Of a DNA stretch of 64,000 nucleotides, positions 8,354-19,253 are shown piece by piece. The translations under genes and the position numbers were made by a program. Origin of the DNA: Patescibacteria group bacterium UBA2023 (GTDB lineage Bacteria; Patescibacteriota; Gracilibacteria; BD1-5; UBA2023); assembly GCA_002335145.1 (NCBI GenBank), contig DDBV01000034.1, forward strand, positions 18,097 to 82,096. Reading direction: 5' to 3'. Within the stretch, counting starts at the first letter, position 1, and every line of letters starts with the position of its first letter. The notes under the pieces were generated by a model. It saw only the letters and a program-made list of their open reading frames with translations, did no database searches and was not told where the DNA came from.

Positions 8354-11300
8354 ATGACTTTCCCATCCGCCGATCCCCGGCAGTCCTTCTGGCAGCTCCA
8401 GCAGGAGATGCTCGCATACTGGAAACAAGAGCAGACGTTCGAGAAATCTGTCTCGTCTCGCCCTGCTGATAATCCCTACCGATTTTATGACGGGCCTCCG
8501 TTCATTACCGGTATACCCCATTACGGGAACTTGCTCTCTAGTATTACTAAGGACGCAGTTGGACGATATCAGACCATGCTCGGCAAGCGCGTAGAGCGCG
8601 TATGGGGGTGGGACTGCCATGGTCTGCCTATCGAGCAAAAAGTGCAGTCGGCGCTCGGCCTCGAATCCAACAAAGATATCGAGCGGGACGGAATCGAGAA
8701 GTTCATACAGGAATGCTACAAGTACACTCGCTCGGTCTCGGCCGAGTGGGAGTGGTATGTGGATAATGTGGGTCGATGGGTGGATTTCAAGAATTCCTAC
8801 AAGACCATGGACCAGGACTACATGGAGTCGGTCATGTGGGTCTTCAAATCGCTCTACGACAAGGGATGTATCTACGAGTGAAAGCGTGTTTCGCTCTATT
8901 CCACGAAGCTCTCTACGCCTATCTCCAACTTTGAGGTGGCGATGGATAATTCGTACGCCGACCAAAACGATCCGGCGATCACGGTAAAATTCGCGCTCGA
9001 CGTGAATGGACCGGAGTGGCAAAATACATTCATCCTCGCCTGGACTACTACGCCATGGACGATCCCCGTGAATATCGCGCTCGCGGTGAATAAGGCAGTA
9101 GAGTACGTGCGGGTACGAGCCGGAAATGAAGACTACATCATTGCAAAGAATCGCATTGAAACAGTCTTCCATGGAAAGGAACACAAGATACTCGGTGATG
9201 TATCAGCAGAATCGCTCATCGGTCTGCGATACGTGCCACCATATGATACATACTACGGTAAGACGGGGAATGATGCGGATCACCGTGTCTATCATGCGGA
9301 TTTCATTACCGATACCGACGGTACGGGTATTGGCCATGAGGCACCGGAATTCGGAGATGTAGACTTCGAGCTTGCCAAGCAAGTAGGACTCACTGTCACC
9401 GAAGCACTCGATAATGAAGGTCGATATACCGCACAGGTCGCTCGATTCCAGGGACGGTTTTACCGTGATATGAACGATGCCATCATCGCGGAGCTCGCCG
9501 AGATGAATCGACTCTGGCGCAAAGAATGAATCACGCACCGCGTGGCCTTCTGTCCGCGCTCGGGCGTACCGCTCATCTACAAGGCCCAGAAATCCTGGTT
9601 CATCGACATCGCGTCCAACAAAGAAAAACTCCTGCGTGAGAACGAGAAAATCTACTGGTTTCCAGAACACCTCAAGCACGGGCGTTTTGCCAAGGGAATC
9701 GAATCCGCGCCGGACTGGTGCATCTCGCGTACGAGATTCTGGGGGGCGCCCATGCCCGTGTGGTGCTCGCAGCATGGCGATGAGACCGTGGTCATCGCCT
9801 CACGTGACGAACTGATGGAACACACTCGCGCCGAGGGGCCGATTACCAAGATCATCCTGGTGCGGCACGGACGGACCGACTACAATGAAGCTGGTCGACA
9901 TGACCACGAAGGAAAAGCACAGCTTACATCTGATGGTGAGCGTCAGTCTGCGGAGATCTCGGCACGTTTTGCAGAAGTCAGTATCGATGCTATCTACTCG
10001 TCACCACTGAAGCGTTGTCTCGATACCATTGCTCCCCTGGCTTCAGTCAAGGATCTAGACGTACAGACTGATGATCGTCTTCGCGAGGTGACCATGAATG
10101 TGCAAGACCAGACGTTCGATTGTTCTCGCCTCAAATGGGAATCGAATCCTTTTGGAGGAGAGACTCCCCGCGAGGTCTCGGAGCGCGTTGGGGCATTCTT
10201 GCGCGAGATCGTAGCGAAGCATCGGGGAGGTACGGTAGTTGTTTGCTCCCACGGTGACCCTCTCGTTATCATGCGTCAGATTATCCGAGGATTCGATTAC
10301 GATACCGAGAAACCCCAGTACCAGCAGTCCAATAATCCTAAGAAGCACCTAAATATTGCGGAGATTGAGTATATCTTCTCCGATGATCTTTCACCCTTCG
10401 ACCTCCACCGACCATATATCGACCGTATCCGCATTCCAAGCACGAAGCATCCAGGTGAATATCTGGAGCGTATCCCCGAGGTGCTCGACGTGTGGCTCGA
10501 CTCGGCGAGCATGCCGTATGCACAGGTCCACTACCCGTTCGAGAATCGAGCGGCCATGGAGGCGAGCTTCCCCGCGGATTTCATTGCCGAGTACGTGGGG
10601 CAGGTCCGCGCGTGGTTCTATGTCATGCACGTCATTGGGGTGCTCCTCTTCGATTCTCCTTCGTTCAAGAATGTCATCTCGACTGGCGTCATCTACGGAA
10701 ACGATGGCCGCAAGATGAGTAAGAGTTTCAAAAACTATCCCGACCCGAAGGAGACGATTGAGAAGTATGGGGCGGATGCGATCCGTCTCTACTCGCTCTC
10801 GAGTCCGCTCTTATCGGGTGGCGACATCAATTTCTCCGAGGAGGGGATTATCGAGTCCATGAAGCGGGTGATTCTGCCATTCTGGAATACCTATTCGTTC
10901 TTCTCCACCTACGCCAATATCGACTCGTTCGAACCAAAAAAAGGACAAGTCTGGTTCTTGCGACACGGACTCACTGATCTCAACCAGGCCGAGCGAGTGA
11001 TGGGTGATGGTGATGACGGGGATATCAACGATACCGGTCGGGAGCAGGCAACTGCGGCAGGAATCAAGATCGCGCGCGAACTCGATGGAATTGACGTGAT
11101 TGTATCATCGAGCATGCTCCGGACTCGCTCTACCGCCGAGATTGTGGCGCGTGAGATCGGGTATACGGGGGAGATCGTCATCGACCCCGAGCTTCGAGAA
11201 CAGAGCTACGGCGAGTGGCAGGGCAAGGATTTCAACGATCTTCGTGCCGAATCAATGAAACGATACGGAACCGAGAAGAACTGGACCCGCATCTATCGCG

Positions 11301-12568
11301 ACAATAATGCCGAGCCGTACGCCGCATTTGAAGAGCGGATCGCTTGTGCCTACGAGCGGATTGTCGCGAGGTACCCAGGAAAAAACGTCCTTATTGTCGC
11401 CCATGGCGGGACACTCCGCGCCCTGCGAAAACGGCTCTATAATCTGGGGGTCGAAGAAGGGGTCTACGGACAGTTCGGTACGGCCAACTGCGAGCTCGTA
11501 CCACTTCCGCCCCACGTGATAGAAAACGAGCTCGATAAGTGGATTATCACCAAAACTCAGCGACTTGTCTCGACGGTGTCGGAGCGGATGGATTCGTACG
11601 ATATTCCATCGGCCGCTCGGGCAATCACGGACTACATGGATGAATTGACCAACTGGTATATTCGCCGGAGTCGCAGGCGTTTTTGGAAGTCCGAGAACGA
11701 TGGGGACAAATTCGCTGCGTACGAGACGCTCTACGGAGTGCTCCGAGATCTTTCGCTCATTCTTGCGCCATTCGCGCCGTTCGTGGCGGAATCCGTTTAC
11801 CGCGGGCTTACTGGTCGAGAATCAGTCCATCTCGACTACCTGCCTCTCTACAACGCTTCGAGACTCTTCCTCGATACCGAGGCACTCATGGATACCGCGA
11901 AGAATGTGGTAAATCTCGGGCTTTCGCTGCGTGCCGCCAAGAAGATCCGTGTCCGCCAACCACTGCAATCTGTAACCATCCCGACAGACCTTCCGGATTA
12001 CTACCGTTCGATCATCCGGGAAGAGCTCAATGTGAAGGAGATTATCGTAGAATCGGACGCTTCCAAGATCGCTCGCAAGATTTGCAAGCCGAATGCACGA
12101 CTTATTGGGGCGCGACTCGGGTCCGCAGTGCAAGATGTCATTCGCCTGGCGAAGATGGGAGAATTTACCCAGCATGAAGATGGATCGGTTTCGGTCGGAG
12201 ATCATACACTCGCACTCGGAGAATTCGAGATCGTCTATGAGCCATACGGAGATACGGCCGATGTACAGGGTGGATTCGGGACAGTCATCGCCATGAATAC
12301 CACTATTACCGAGGAGCTGCGTCTGGAATGAGTCGCCCGTGACCTCGTGCGCGCGATCCAGGATATGCGTAAGGAAGCAGGATATGACGTGAGCGACCGT
12401 ATTGTACTCTCGGTATCTGGAGGAGAATGGCCGGTCGTGCGTCCCGTATTTGCGGATTTCATTGCCGGAGAGACGCTCGCCATGATTCGCGAAGACCTCA
12501 CAGATGCCGATATTACTCGGGCAATGGAGGTAGAGGGTCAGTCGTATCACATCACACTCAAACGATAA
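8354..12568 (+). CDS. ileS: Isoleucyl-tRNA synthetase with two inserted histidine-phosphatase domains
   Basis: Charges tRNA-Ile; 1404 residues against about 1040 for a IleS2-type enzyme. HYGN (HIGH motif) follows PFITGIP; the CP1 editing motifs TTPWTIP and GTGIGHEAPEFG are present, as is KMSKSFKNYPDP. Insert 1 (about 493-675) has LVRHGRTDYNE, SSPLKRC and CSHGDP and sits where the zinc region normally precedes EVLDVWLDSASMP. Insert 2 (about 860-1049) has FLRHGLTDLN, SSSMLRTRST, REQSYGEW and VAHGGTLR and sits just before the anticodon-binding domain (ELDKWIITKTQRLV). Both keep the two His and the Arg residues of branch-1 phosphatases. TGA=Gly at codons 176, 392 and 1326; the last fits LEG-xARDLVRAIQDMR. 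An ATG at 8312 is an alternative start. Confidence 0.96.
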
Positions 12569-13272
12569 ATACCGATCTTGCGAATCTCGAATACGAAGCG
12601 CGTGCTCTCGGGCATGCACTCTCGGTTTGACGGGTCATAAAATCCGGTAAGGAGGCGACCGTCTATCGGGCCATGCTTGATGGACGGTTGATCGCGCTCA
12701 AGGTCTATACCCCGCCTATGCTTCGCTGATTCCGGAATGCGGCCGGATACGTGGAGTGAAAACGCTACCGTTCTTCTTCAGAACGTCGCGCGGCGGAGCG
12801 TCGCAATTGATTCGGCCGCGCGTCCGCCCACGAACGATGGGTGGCGAGGGAATTCTTCCTCCTCAGGCGAGCATGGGATCGCGATATGTCTGTACCGGAG
12901 CCGATTCTCGCCCTCCGAACCGCGGTATGTATGGAATTTATCGGAGATAACGAACCCGCGCCGAGGCTTCGGGATGTGGAGCTCTCAGATGTCGAAGCTC
13001 AGCACGCGTTTAATGAGATCATTGTCTGTGTCGACCGTCTGTGGCAGGAAGTGGGAGTCGCTCACTCGGACCTTTCCGACTACAATATCCTCTGGTGGCG
13101 GGAGGTGCCATGGATTATTGATTTTCCCCAGGCGGCGGACCGCCGATCCAATCCGCATTCGGAATCACTTCTCGTGCGCGACGTCACGCGCGTCTGCGAG
13201 CACTTTTCCCGATACTTCCAAACGGATGCGGAAAAAATACTATCCGAACGATTCGGGATCATGACTCGTTAG
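12565..13272 (+). CDS. RIO-type atypical serine/threonine kinase
   Basis: About 235 residues with the RIO1 layout: VIKSGKEATVY as the ATP-binding strand, ALKVY with the lysine, YVEG, an EFFLLRRAW helix, MEFIGDNEPAPRL as the hinge, HSDLSDYN as catalytic loop (about 167) and IIDFPQ as metal-binding loop (about 187). Four TGA codons fall in the N-terminal half; the one in YVE-G-KRYR matches the RIO1 glycine. The start is uncertain: no ATG, GTG or TTG lies between the ileS stop and the kinase fold, and the best in-frame candidate is ATA at 12565, overlapping the ileS TAA (ATAA). An internal ATT inside ileS is the alternative. RIO kinases act in ribosome maturation in archaea and eukaryotes; the role here is unknown. 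Confidence 0.88.
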
Positions 13273-13298
13273 TGGAATATTCTTCGCGAGAAAACGGG

Positions 13299-13327
13299 TT
13301 GTGGTTTTAGTCTGCTTCGAGTACAAT
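13299..13327 (+). promoter_or_regulatory. Candidate promoter of the structured leader and FAD-synthetase-like gene
   Basis: TTGTGG (13299-13304), 17 nt, TACAAT (13322-13327). It would start a leader of about 180 nt. Confidence 0.45.
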
Positions 13328-13381
13328 CCCTCGGCACTCCGAAACGCGTGCATCTGTTCCGATTTTTTTCTCCTACTTTTT

Positions 13382-13462
13382 CTCGCTGCTGGGGAACGGC
13401 GAGTGGCGCGGTCTTCGCGCCGCCCAAGCCCTCCCGCACTCGTCCCGCTGCGGCGGGACGAG
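13382..13462 (+). other. Structured leader candidate: three consecutive hairpins
   Basis: Three stems follow each other in the 239-nt gap between the kinase and the next gene: CTCGC/GCGAG (13382-13403), GGCGCG/CGCGCC (13405-13421) and a perfect 10-bp stem CTCGTCCCGC/GCGGGACGAG with loop TGCG (13439-13462). A T-tract (13509-13513) abuts the start codon region. The gap shows no coding pattern on either strand. It does not match the FMN riboswitch consensus as I remember it. It could be a regulatory leader or a small RNA; the strand is inferred from the promoter. Confidence 0.4.
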
Positions 13463-13511
13463 ACTATCGCGCCCAGAGATAAAAGGGGACAAAACGGTTT
13501 CGGGGGCTTTT

Positions 13512-14195
13512 TTGAAAATCCAAAACGTGTCACACGATTCGATAGATTCCATTGCCATCGGTCGGTTTGATGGCCTGCATCTCGGGCATCGCGTGCTCAT
13601 AGAGTCACTCGGTTCATGCGGTGCGCTCGTGGTTATCGATGCGGGGACTCATGATCTTACCCCTATCCGACACATCGAGCGGTTGACGCGGATACCGGTT
13701 GTCCGATTCGATCTCGGTATGATTCGCCACCTTTTTGCGTGTGATTTTATGATACTTCTCTCCGAGATGTTTCCCTCGCTTCGCCGGATCGTAGTCGGAG
13801 AGGATTTTCGCTTCGGGTGTGAGAGAAGCGGCGATATCGAGACGCTTCGGACATGATTCTCCGGAGAAGTTGTTTGTATTGCGGAGGTTCAGCTCGATGG
13901 TGAACCGGTTCGATCGAGTCGGATTCGTCATCACCTCGCTCGGGGAAATATCGTGCGCGCGAACGCGCTCCTCGGTCGTGATTATTCGATTTTTTGATCA
14001 GTTGGGCCTGACGGAATACTCCAAAATACCCCGTACATGCTCCCGCTCTGCGGCCAGTACGAGGGATGGACTGAGAACAAACAACAGTCCTGTCGGATCG
14101 ATGTACTCGATACACGCACAATGCGGATTAATCCTGTGTACGATGATGGTGATCTGATTGAGAGAGAAATCTGATTTATCGGAGCTCTTTCGTAG
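13512..14195 (+). CDS. FAD synthetase-like nucleotidyltransferase, RibF N-terminal type
   Basis: The first 160 residues match the FMN adenylyltransferase half of RibF: AIGRFDGLHLGH (HxGH), VVGEDFRFG, RSGDIETL, then SSRIRHHLARGNI and ALLGRDYSIFG. The riboflavin-kinase half is missing: after the third TGA region only about 65 residues follow, with YMLPLCGQYEG and CRIDVLDTRTMRINP, so the enzyme may be monofunctional or have another nucleotide substrate. Total 227 residues; TGA=Gly at 13854, 13995 and 14172. The start is TTG at 13512 or GTG at 13527, directly after a T-tract and without a Shine-Dalgarno. The last 20 nt overlap the 3' end of the convergent gene. Confidence 0.82.
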
Positions 14196-15903
14196 AGTAG
14201 AGCGTATATTCGTCTGTTTGCTCGATCGGCTCAAACCATGTGTCGAGAAGTGTGGCGTATCGCTCGAAGTCTGCCGTCTTGAAGAGGAGAATATGGTGAA
14301 TTCCGAGTGCGCCGAGATCGTAGCGAAATCATAGCTCGGGGTCGGTTGTATCGCCATTCCAAAAGAGTCCTTCTGGCCCCACGTATTTTTCGATTGCACG
14401 ACTCGCGAGTCGATCGCTCTGGCTGTATATCGTGCCGATTTCGATATTATCCCCGAAAAGTACGCGCTGGCTCGGGAGGAGGAATGCGGCCGGATTCGCG
14501 ATGACGCGTCCCTGAGTGAATGGAAACGAGAGGGCGATGTGCCACGGGAACGCGAGGACATCGTAGCAGTCTTGGACAACTCCCGTTTCTCGATACTGGC
14601 AGGACTGGGCGGTATTCGAATCTGATCGGGCGAGTGTCGTATTGAGTGTATGAAAACTCGTTGGATAGGAGGTACCATGTAGCTGTCCGTACACTCCCCA
14701 TGCCATGAGGGGATTTCCTATCGAGATAATGGTGATGCATCCTACTGAAGCCGTCAGGATACTGCGTCATTCACCGAGGTGCGAGAGTCGAGAAAGACGA
14801 ATAGCAACTGTCCGGACTCCATGGACTATGAAGAATCCATAGACGACCGCGAGAATTGAGAGCCATTTGTGCGGTTCTCGAAGCCCCGCATAGTATGGGA
14901 GGTGTTCGAACATCCACGCATTGATCGAAAAGAATGCCGACTCCCGCGCCATGCCAAACGAGAGGATATAGGCGATGACCGCGATCGCTATGAGTCCCAT
15001 GTCGGCGGTCTTATGGGGGTTCTCGGTATTCGAGAGACGACCCTCTGCTCCAATGAACGCAAGCGCGAAAAGCAACAAAAACGCGACTCGTCCGAGCGAA
15101 TCCCATGCTGTATCGGTCGGGAGAATGCGTCCGCTCGTCTCTCCCCAGAATCCTCGTAGCGAGAGGAGCTTCGCATAGAGGTTCTCTCCGGGTGAGACGG
15201 TCGTGGAGAATGCGATGGCATCGGAGAGGGAAAAACGATCGAGATTTGTCTGCGAGGAAACCTGGGTGATCCAGTAGGCATTGATGCTCAGAATCACGAG
15301 AATCGTCGCGAGGGCGAATCCAATAATCCGTCTCGTGTCGACCGATCGCATTCGGATGAGGAGCATTACAATGCAGATCGGCACGAGGAAGTAGAGCGAA
15401 TGCGGTGAGAGTGAGGCTGCGACTGCGGCGATGAGTGCTCCGAGAAGGATGTCTTTCCATTGTCATCGGTCGCGTGCGTAGAGCCAGTACCCCAGCACAT
15501 ACGGCAGGAGCGCGTGTCCGAGCAGGAGGTAGACCTGTCCCTGTGCGAAGCGCGCGTAGAAGAATGAATTGAAGACAAAGAAGATCATTCCAACGAGAAT
15601 GAGCCACCGATTCGATGCATTGGATCGTCTCAGCAGAAATGCCGTGGACGAGAACGAAAGAAGGAGGAGCCCTGCGAGGACGATCTTCTGGACAATGAAC
15701 GCTGGGATAATCTCTGAAAGCCACCCCTGAAGCAAGATCCAGGGATATTGATTTGGGTAGTAGAGCGTCTCCACCGGCCAGAGCTTGTCGGCGTAGATCC
15801 AGTCGACCGTCAGGAAGTACCCGCTCGATACGGCATATGGCCCGAATATGACGAGTATTAGGATGAGACTGGCGAGCCCGAGGAAAAGATTATCGCGTTT
15901 CAT
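14176..15903 (-). CDS. Polytopic membrane protein of the glycan operon, 575 aa
   Basis: A protein with about eight or more hydrophobic spans in the first 400 residues (for example ASLILILVIFGPYAVSSGY and ILLGALIAAVAASLSPHSLY) and a soluble, probably extracytoplasmic C-terminal region (about 400-575) with SQSDRLASRAIEKYVGPEG. Three TGA codons (15463, 14767, 14329) are read as Gly. The start overlaps the end of the upstream gene by 14 nt, suggesting translational coupling. The layout resembles large YfhO-like or GT-C-like envelope glycosyltransferases, but I see no decisive motif. It is the last gene of the operon. Confidence 0.8.
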
Positions 15904-18151
15904 AGGGTGGTTTCCAGAGAGTGAAGAAATCGAGATCGGCGTACTGGTCTTGGTATCAGGGCGTCCATCAGAGGGTCTTGAGCCAACGTGTCTCTATGGG
16001 GAAGTCCTGGAATCGGTAATCCGATGGAGTGCCGGACAGGCTTGTCCCATCAGCGAGTGTGTATTGTATAGCACTGATGTGGACGGTCTTTCGCTCTCGA
16101 TCGAGCGACTCGGTGGGCGTGTCGAAGATCGTTATGCAGGTATTGCGTACATCGGTCGGCTGGTCGAGCAGGATCACCGCTTCATGATGATTGTCGAGCA
16201 ATGTTGCGGACTCAAAATCATTGATTCCGAAATTCACCATGGTATCTGCATCGCGATCAATCTGGTACTTGATCGAGAGACTCACGACATCCGATCGAGG
16301 GGTTTCATCGCAGAAGAGCACGCTCTCATCATTGCTGTCGTGGGTGCTCGTATAGATAGAATCTTCGGTCGTCCCGTAGTCGGCGTAGAGGTTATTCTTG
16401 TTCGATGTCGCCACTGCATCTATACGGTGGTCTCGGAGGTACCGGGCGAATTCATCGGGCCCGAAAAACAGGGGAGCGGAGAGCTGATTTGAGAAATCTC
16501 GACCGTAGAGATAGAAGGAGAATACTTGATTGACGAGGAGGATATTGGAATCCCGCATCGTCTCACAGATGAGCGACCATGCCGATCGGTAGTCATCGCG
16601 TTCGAGATTTCAAATGTGCTCGATCTTATCACAGTAGTCCGAGGTGGTTGGAATCGCGAGCTGCTGCATGCCGGAATTCGCCTGCGTATAGGCCCCGATG
16701 AATGGGAACGCGATCCAGACATTGAGGAAGACGCATGCCCAGACAAAGATTCATCGCCATGCGAATCGCGAGACGAGCAGAATCACGAATGCGTTGAGGA
16801 TTACGAGTGCGAAGAGGTGGTAGCGCAGCGTGAGAAACAGGGGTGTCGAGATCGACACGTAGAGCATGTATCCGACCGCGAAGATAGCGAGAAAGAGCTG
16901 GAATCGGGTCATGCGCCGAGCGAAGACCGCGAGGAAGCTGACGTATCCGATCACCATGGTGAATCCGTAGAGTCCGATACCATTATCGTAATTGTAGATG
17001 AGGCGTTGCCAGAAGAACTGTGGTAGGTGGTAAAAGAACGTGGAATAGTTGATCTGATCGTTGAAGATGAGTCGAGAGAGAATACTCGCAGCATTCGTAC
17101 CGAGTCACGCGCCGGTTTCTTCGGTGTGAATAATATTGAGCGGGTAGAGAGGATTACCGTGCACGAGCCAGTTGTTGATGTGATTGGAGCAATTGAATGC
17201 AATCCACACCACGAGTCCCGTGCTGATCATGCTCCATGCCATGAGGGATCGAGATCGGATGAATGCGATGACCTCTCGGAAATGGACCACCGAGTAGACG
17301 GTGAAGATGAACGCAACGTAGATGAATGCCGTGAGTTTGAATCAGAGAATGAATGCACCGAGAAATCCCGCCATGAGATACGACCGACGTAGGAGCAGGA
17401 CGAGGATGATGAGAATCAGCGCGTGCAGGAATGTATCTCCTCGCACGAAGAAATGCAGGAAGACGACCGGAATGGAGAGTGTGAGGACGGTCGAGAGACC
17501 GAGCCACGGACCGTACTCTATCCCAGCGTCCTCAAAAAGCAGCGAGAGCAGGCGCGCCGTCGCGAGCGCGAACAACAACATGGCGAGAATGCCAGCGATC
17601 TGCACGCCGACAATGGACATGCCCGCGAGTGCGAGCAGGTACCCCATGACGAAATAATGATGCTTCGGATACCACTGCCAGATGTCGTTGTGCCAGTAGT
17701 GCGAGAGCCCGAGATCCATGGTCCACCCCCCGTGATGGAGCATCTCCACCGTGATCGACAGGTGGTACATGAGCTCATCTCCACCGAATGGAATGGTATT
17801 ATAGATACCGAGAGAGAGGAGAATCAGCACTGATCCAATCGCGATCCATCCGGCGTCCGGTCGAATTCATCGGGTCGATGCTTCGAATCCACGAGCAATA
17901 TCCCGTATGAAGAATGCGAGAATCCCACCAAGAATCACATCGACAACCAGAGCCACCGGAACGACAGTATCGGGAGTCCAGAGGCCGAAGAGTCCGAGGA
18001 TTGTCCCGAGGATCACTGCCTTCACGATGAGCGAGAGGATCATGGCAATCCCAACAGAGAGTGCTCCATTCGTGAGGCCACGACCGACCAAGAGGCATCC
18101 GGTGACGAGCCCCAGAACGAGATCGAGCGCGATAACGCCGTATCAGAGCAT
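15890..18151 (-). CDS. Putative GT-C type membrane glycosyltransferase, 753 aa
   Basis: A polytopic protein with about 12 membrane spans, rebuilt across about eight TGA codons, each followed by sequence of the same hydrophobic character. In the first loop after an early span, FGGDELMYHL places an Asp-Glu pair (about 125-126) where GT-C glycosyltransferases keep their catalytic acid; HHGGWTMDLGLSHYWHN follows. The last 230 residues are soluble (DDYRSAWSLICETMRDSN onward) and probably extracytoplasmic. GT-C enzymes transfer sugar from a polyprenyl-phosphate donor outside the membrane, which fits the neighbouring UbiA-type donor enzyme and small DMT transporter. The exact sugar is unknown. Confidence 0.8.
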
Positions 18152-18154
18152 GGC

Positions 18155-18520
18155 TTATTCTATGGTAACAATGACGATTCCTGCAATGATGACGCCGATG
18201 CCGATCCATCGAGTCAGCGGGATATGCTCGCTGAGTACGAGTAGCGCGAGTAGTGGCGTGACCACATACGTGAGTGCGAGCATGGGCTGGAGTTGGGAGA
18301 GTGGCACCCGTGAGAGGAGATAGATCCATATCGCGGTCGGCAGGAGGTAGCACATGATTCCGCCCATGAGCCAGGGATTCAGGACGACATGCTGCCACAC
18401 AGACGATATGGTCGGCTCGATCGATCGGACGGACGATGATCCGATTTTCAGCAGGATTGCCCCAATCGCGCCCAGGAGAATCCCCGCGAGGTAGAGGGTG
18501 ATATTGAGAGGAGTGAACAT
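18155..18520 (-). CDS. Small DMT-superfamily (EamA/EmrE-like) membrane protein
   Basis: 121 residues with four hydrophobic helices, the size and pattern of SMR/ArnE-ArnF-type half transporters; LLSRVPLSQLQPMLALTYV and a terminal LTRWIGIGVIIAGI resemble the EamA repeat. It has 1-3 nt spacing to both neighbours. In this operon a flippase for a lipid-linked sugar is likelier than drug efflux, but that is inference. It contains no TGA. Confidence 0.85.
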   Translation of the reverse strand: MFTPLNITLYLAGILLGAIGAILLKIGSSSVRSIEPTISSVWQHVVLNPWLMGGIMCYLLPTAIWIYLLSRVPLSQLQPMLALTYVVTPLLALLVLSEHIPLTRWIGIGVIIAGIVIVTIE

Positions 18521-18521
18521 G

Positions 18522-19253
18522 CTACTTTTTCGTGATGATCGCCACGAGTCTTGGTCCGAAGACCCGATTGCCGTAGGCGTAGGTCGGGAGTGTGAAGAAT
18601 GCAGAGAAAAGCTCGACCGCGAGTCCCACGATGAATGTGAGCGAAAGTGTGATATTCGTTGAGAAGAATGGTCGATAAAACGTATTGTAGCACCGGACCG
18701 AGCAGGATTTCATGTTCCATTGCACGGCCTCACGCAGGGACTTGTCGGCGAAGTGGGTATAGTGGGAGTAGTCCCCGTAGGCCATGTAGCTGCCGAAGAG
18801 CGTATTGGCGAGATTCGGCACCTCCACGAGGAGGCGTCCGCCGCTCGAGAGGCGCGACTCCACGAGCGGCAGGAGCCGGTCGATGGTCTTTTTCTCGAAG
18901 TGCTCCAGCACGTGGCGCATGATGATGAGATCATAGGCGGGTCATTCGCGCTCCAGGAAATCTACAACATCCGACTCCTCGATGTGAAACGACGACGTCT
19001 CGGGGTTGGCACGCAACGCCTCGACGACCGTATGGGAGATATCGAGGAGGGTGAAGTCTTCACTCTTGAGGCCAAACGTCCCGCGAATATACGCGCTGAA
19101 TCCTCCATTGCCAGGGCCGATTTCGAGCACGCGCATGCCCGGGCGCAGGTATGCGAGGTGTCGGCGATACATGCCGAACATCTTGTTCATCTCGGGGTCG
19201 AACCTGCGAATATTGGTCTCGTAGTAGTCGTCTATATTTCGTTCGGTACTCAT
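18522..19253 (-). CDS. Class I SAM-dependent methyltransferase
   Basis: 243 residues. Motif I reads VLEIGPGNGGFSAYI (about 43-57), followed by FTLLDIS (motif II) and, after a TGA at 18942-18944 read as Gly, PAYDLIIMRHVLEHF (motif III region), the pattern of Methyltransf_11/23 enzymes. The C-terminal part carries a hydrophobic stretch (NITLSLTFIVGLAVELFSAF) that may contact the membrane. It is coupled to the GT9 gene by a 22-nt overlap. Probable role: methylation of a surface sugar or lipid head group. Confidence 0.88.

Noticed and set aside
10942-11510. Second histidine phosphatase as a separate gene inserted by assembly error
   Set aside because: It is in frame with IleRS on both sides without start or stop codons, and typical IleRS sequence resumes immediately on each side.
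13240-13570. Open frames on both strands in the gap before the FAD-synthetase-like gene
   Set aside because: They are Arg/Ser/Pro-rich, lack domain similarity and lie over strong hairpins; the region is better explained as a structured leader.
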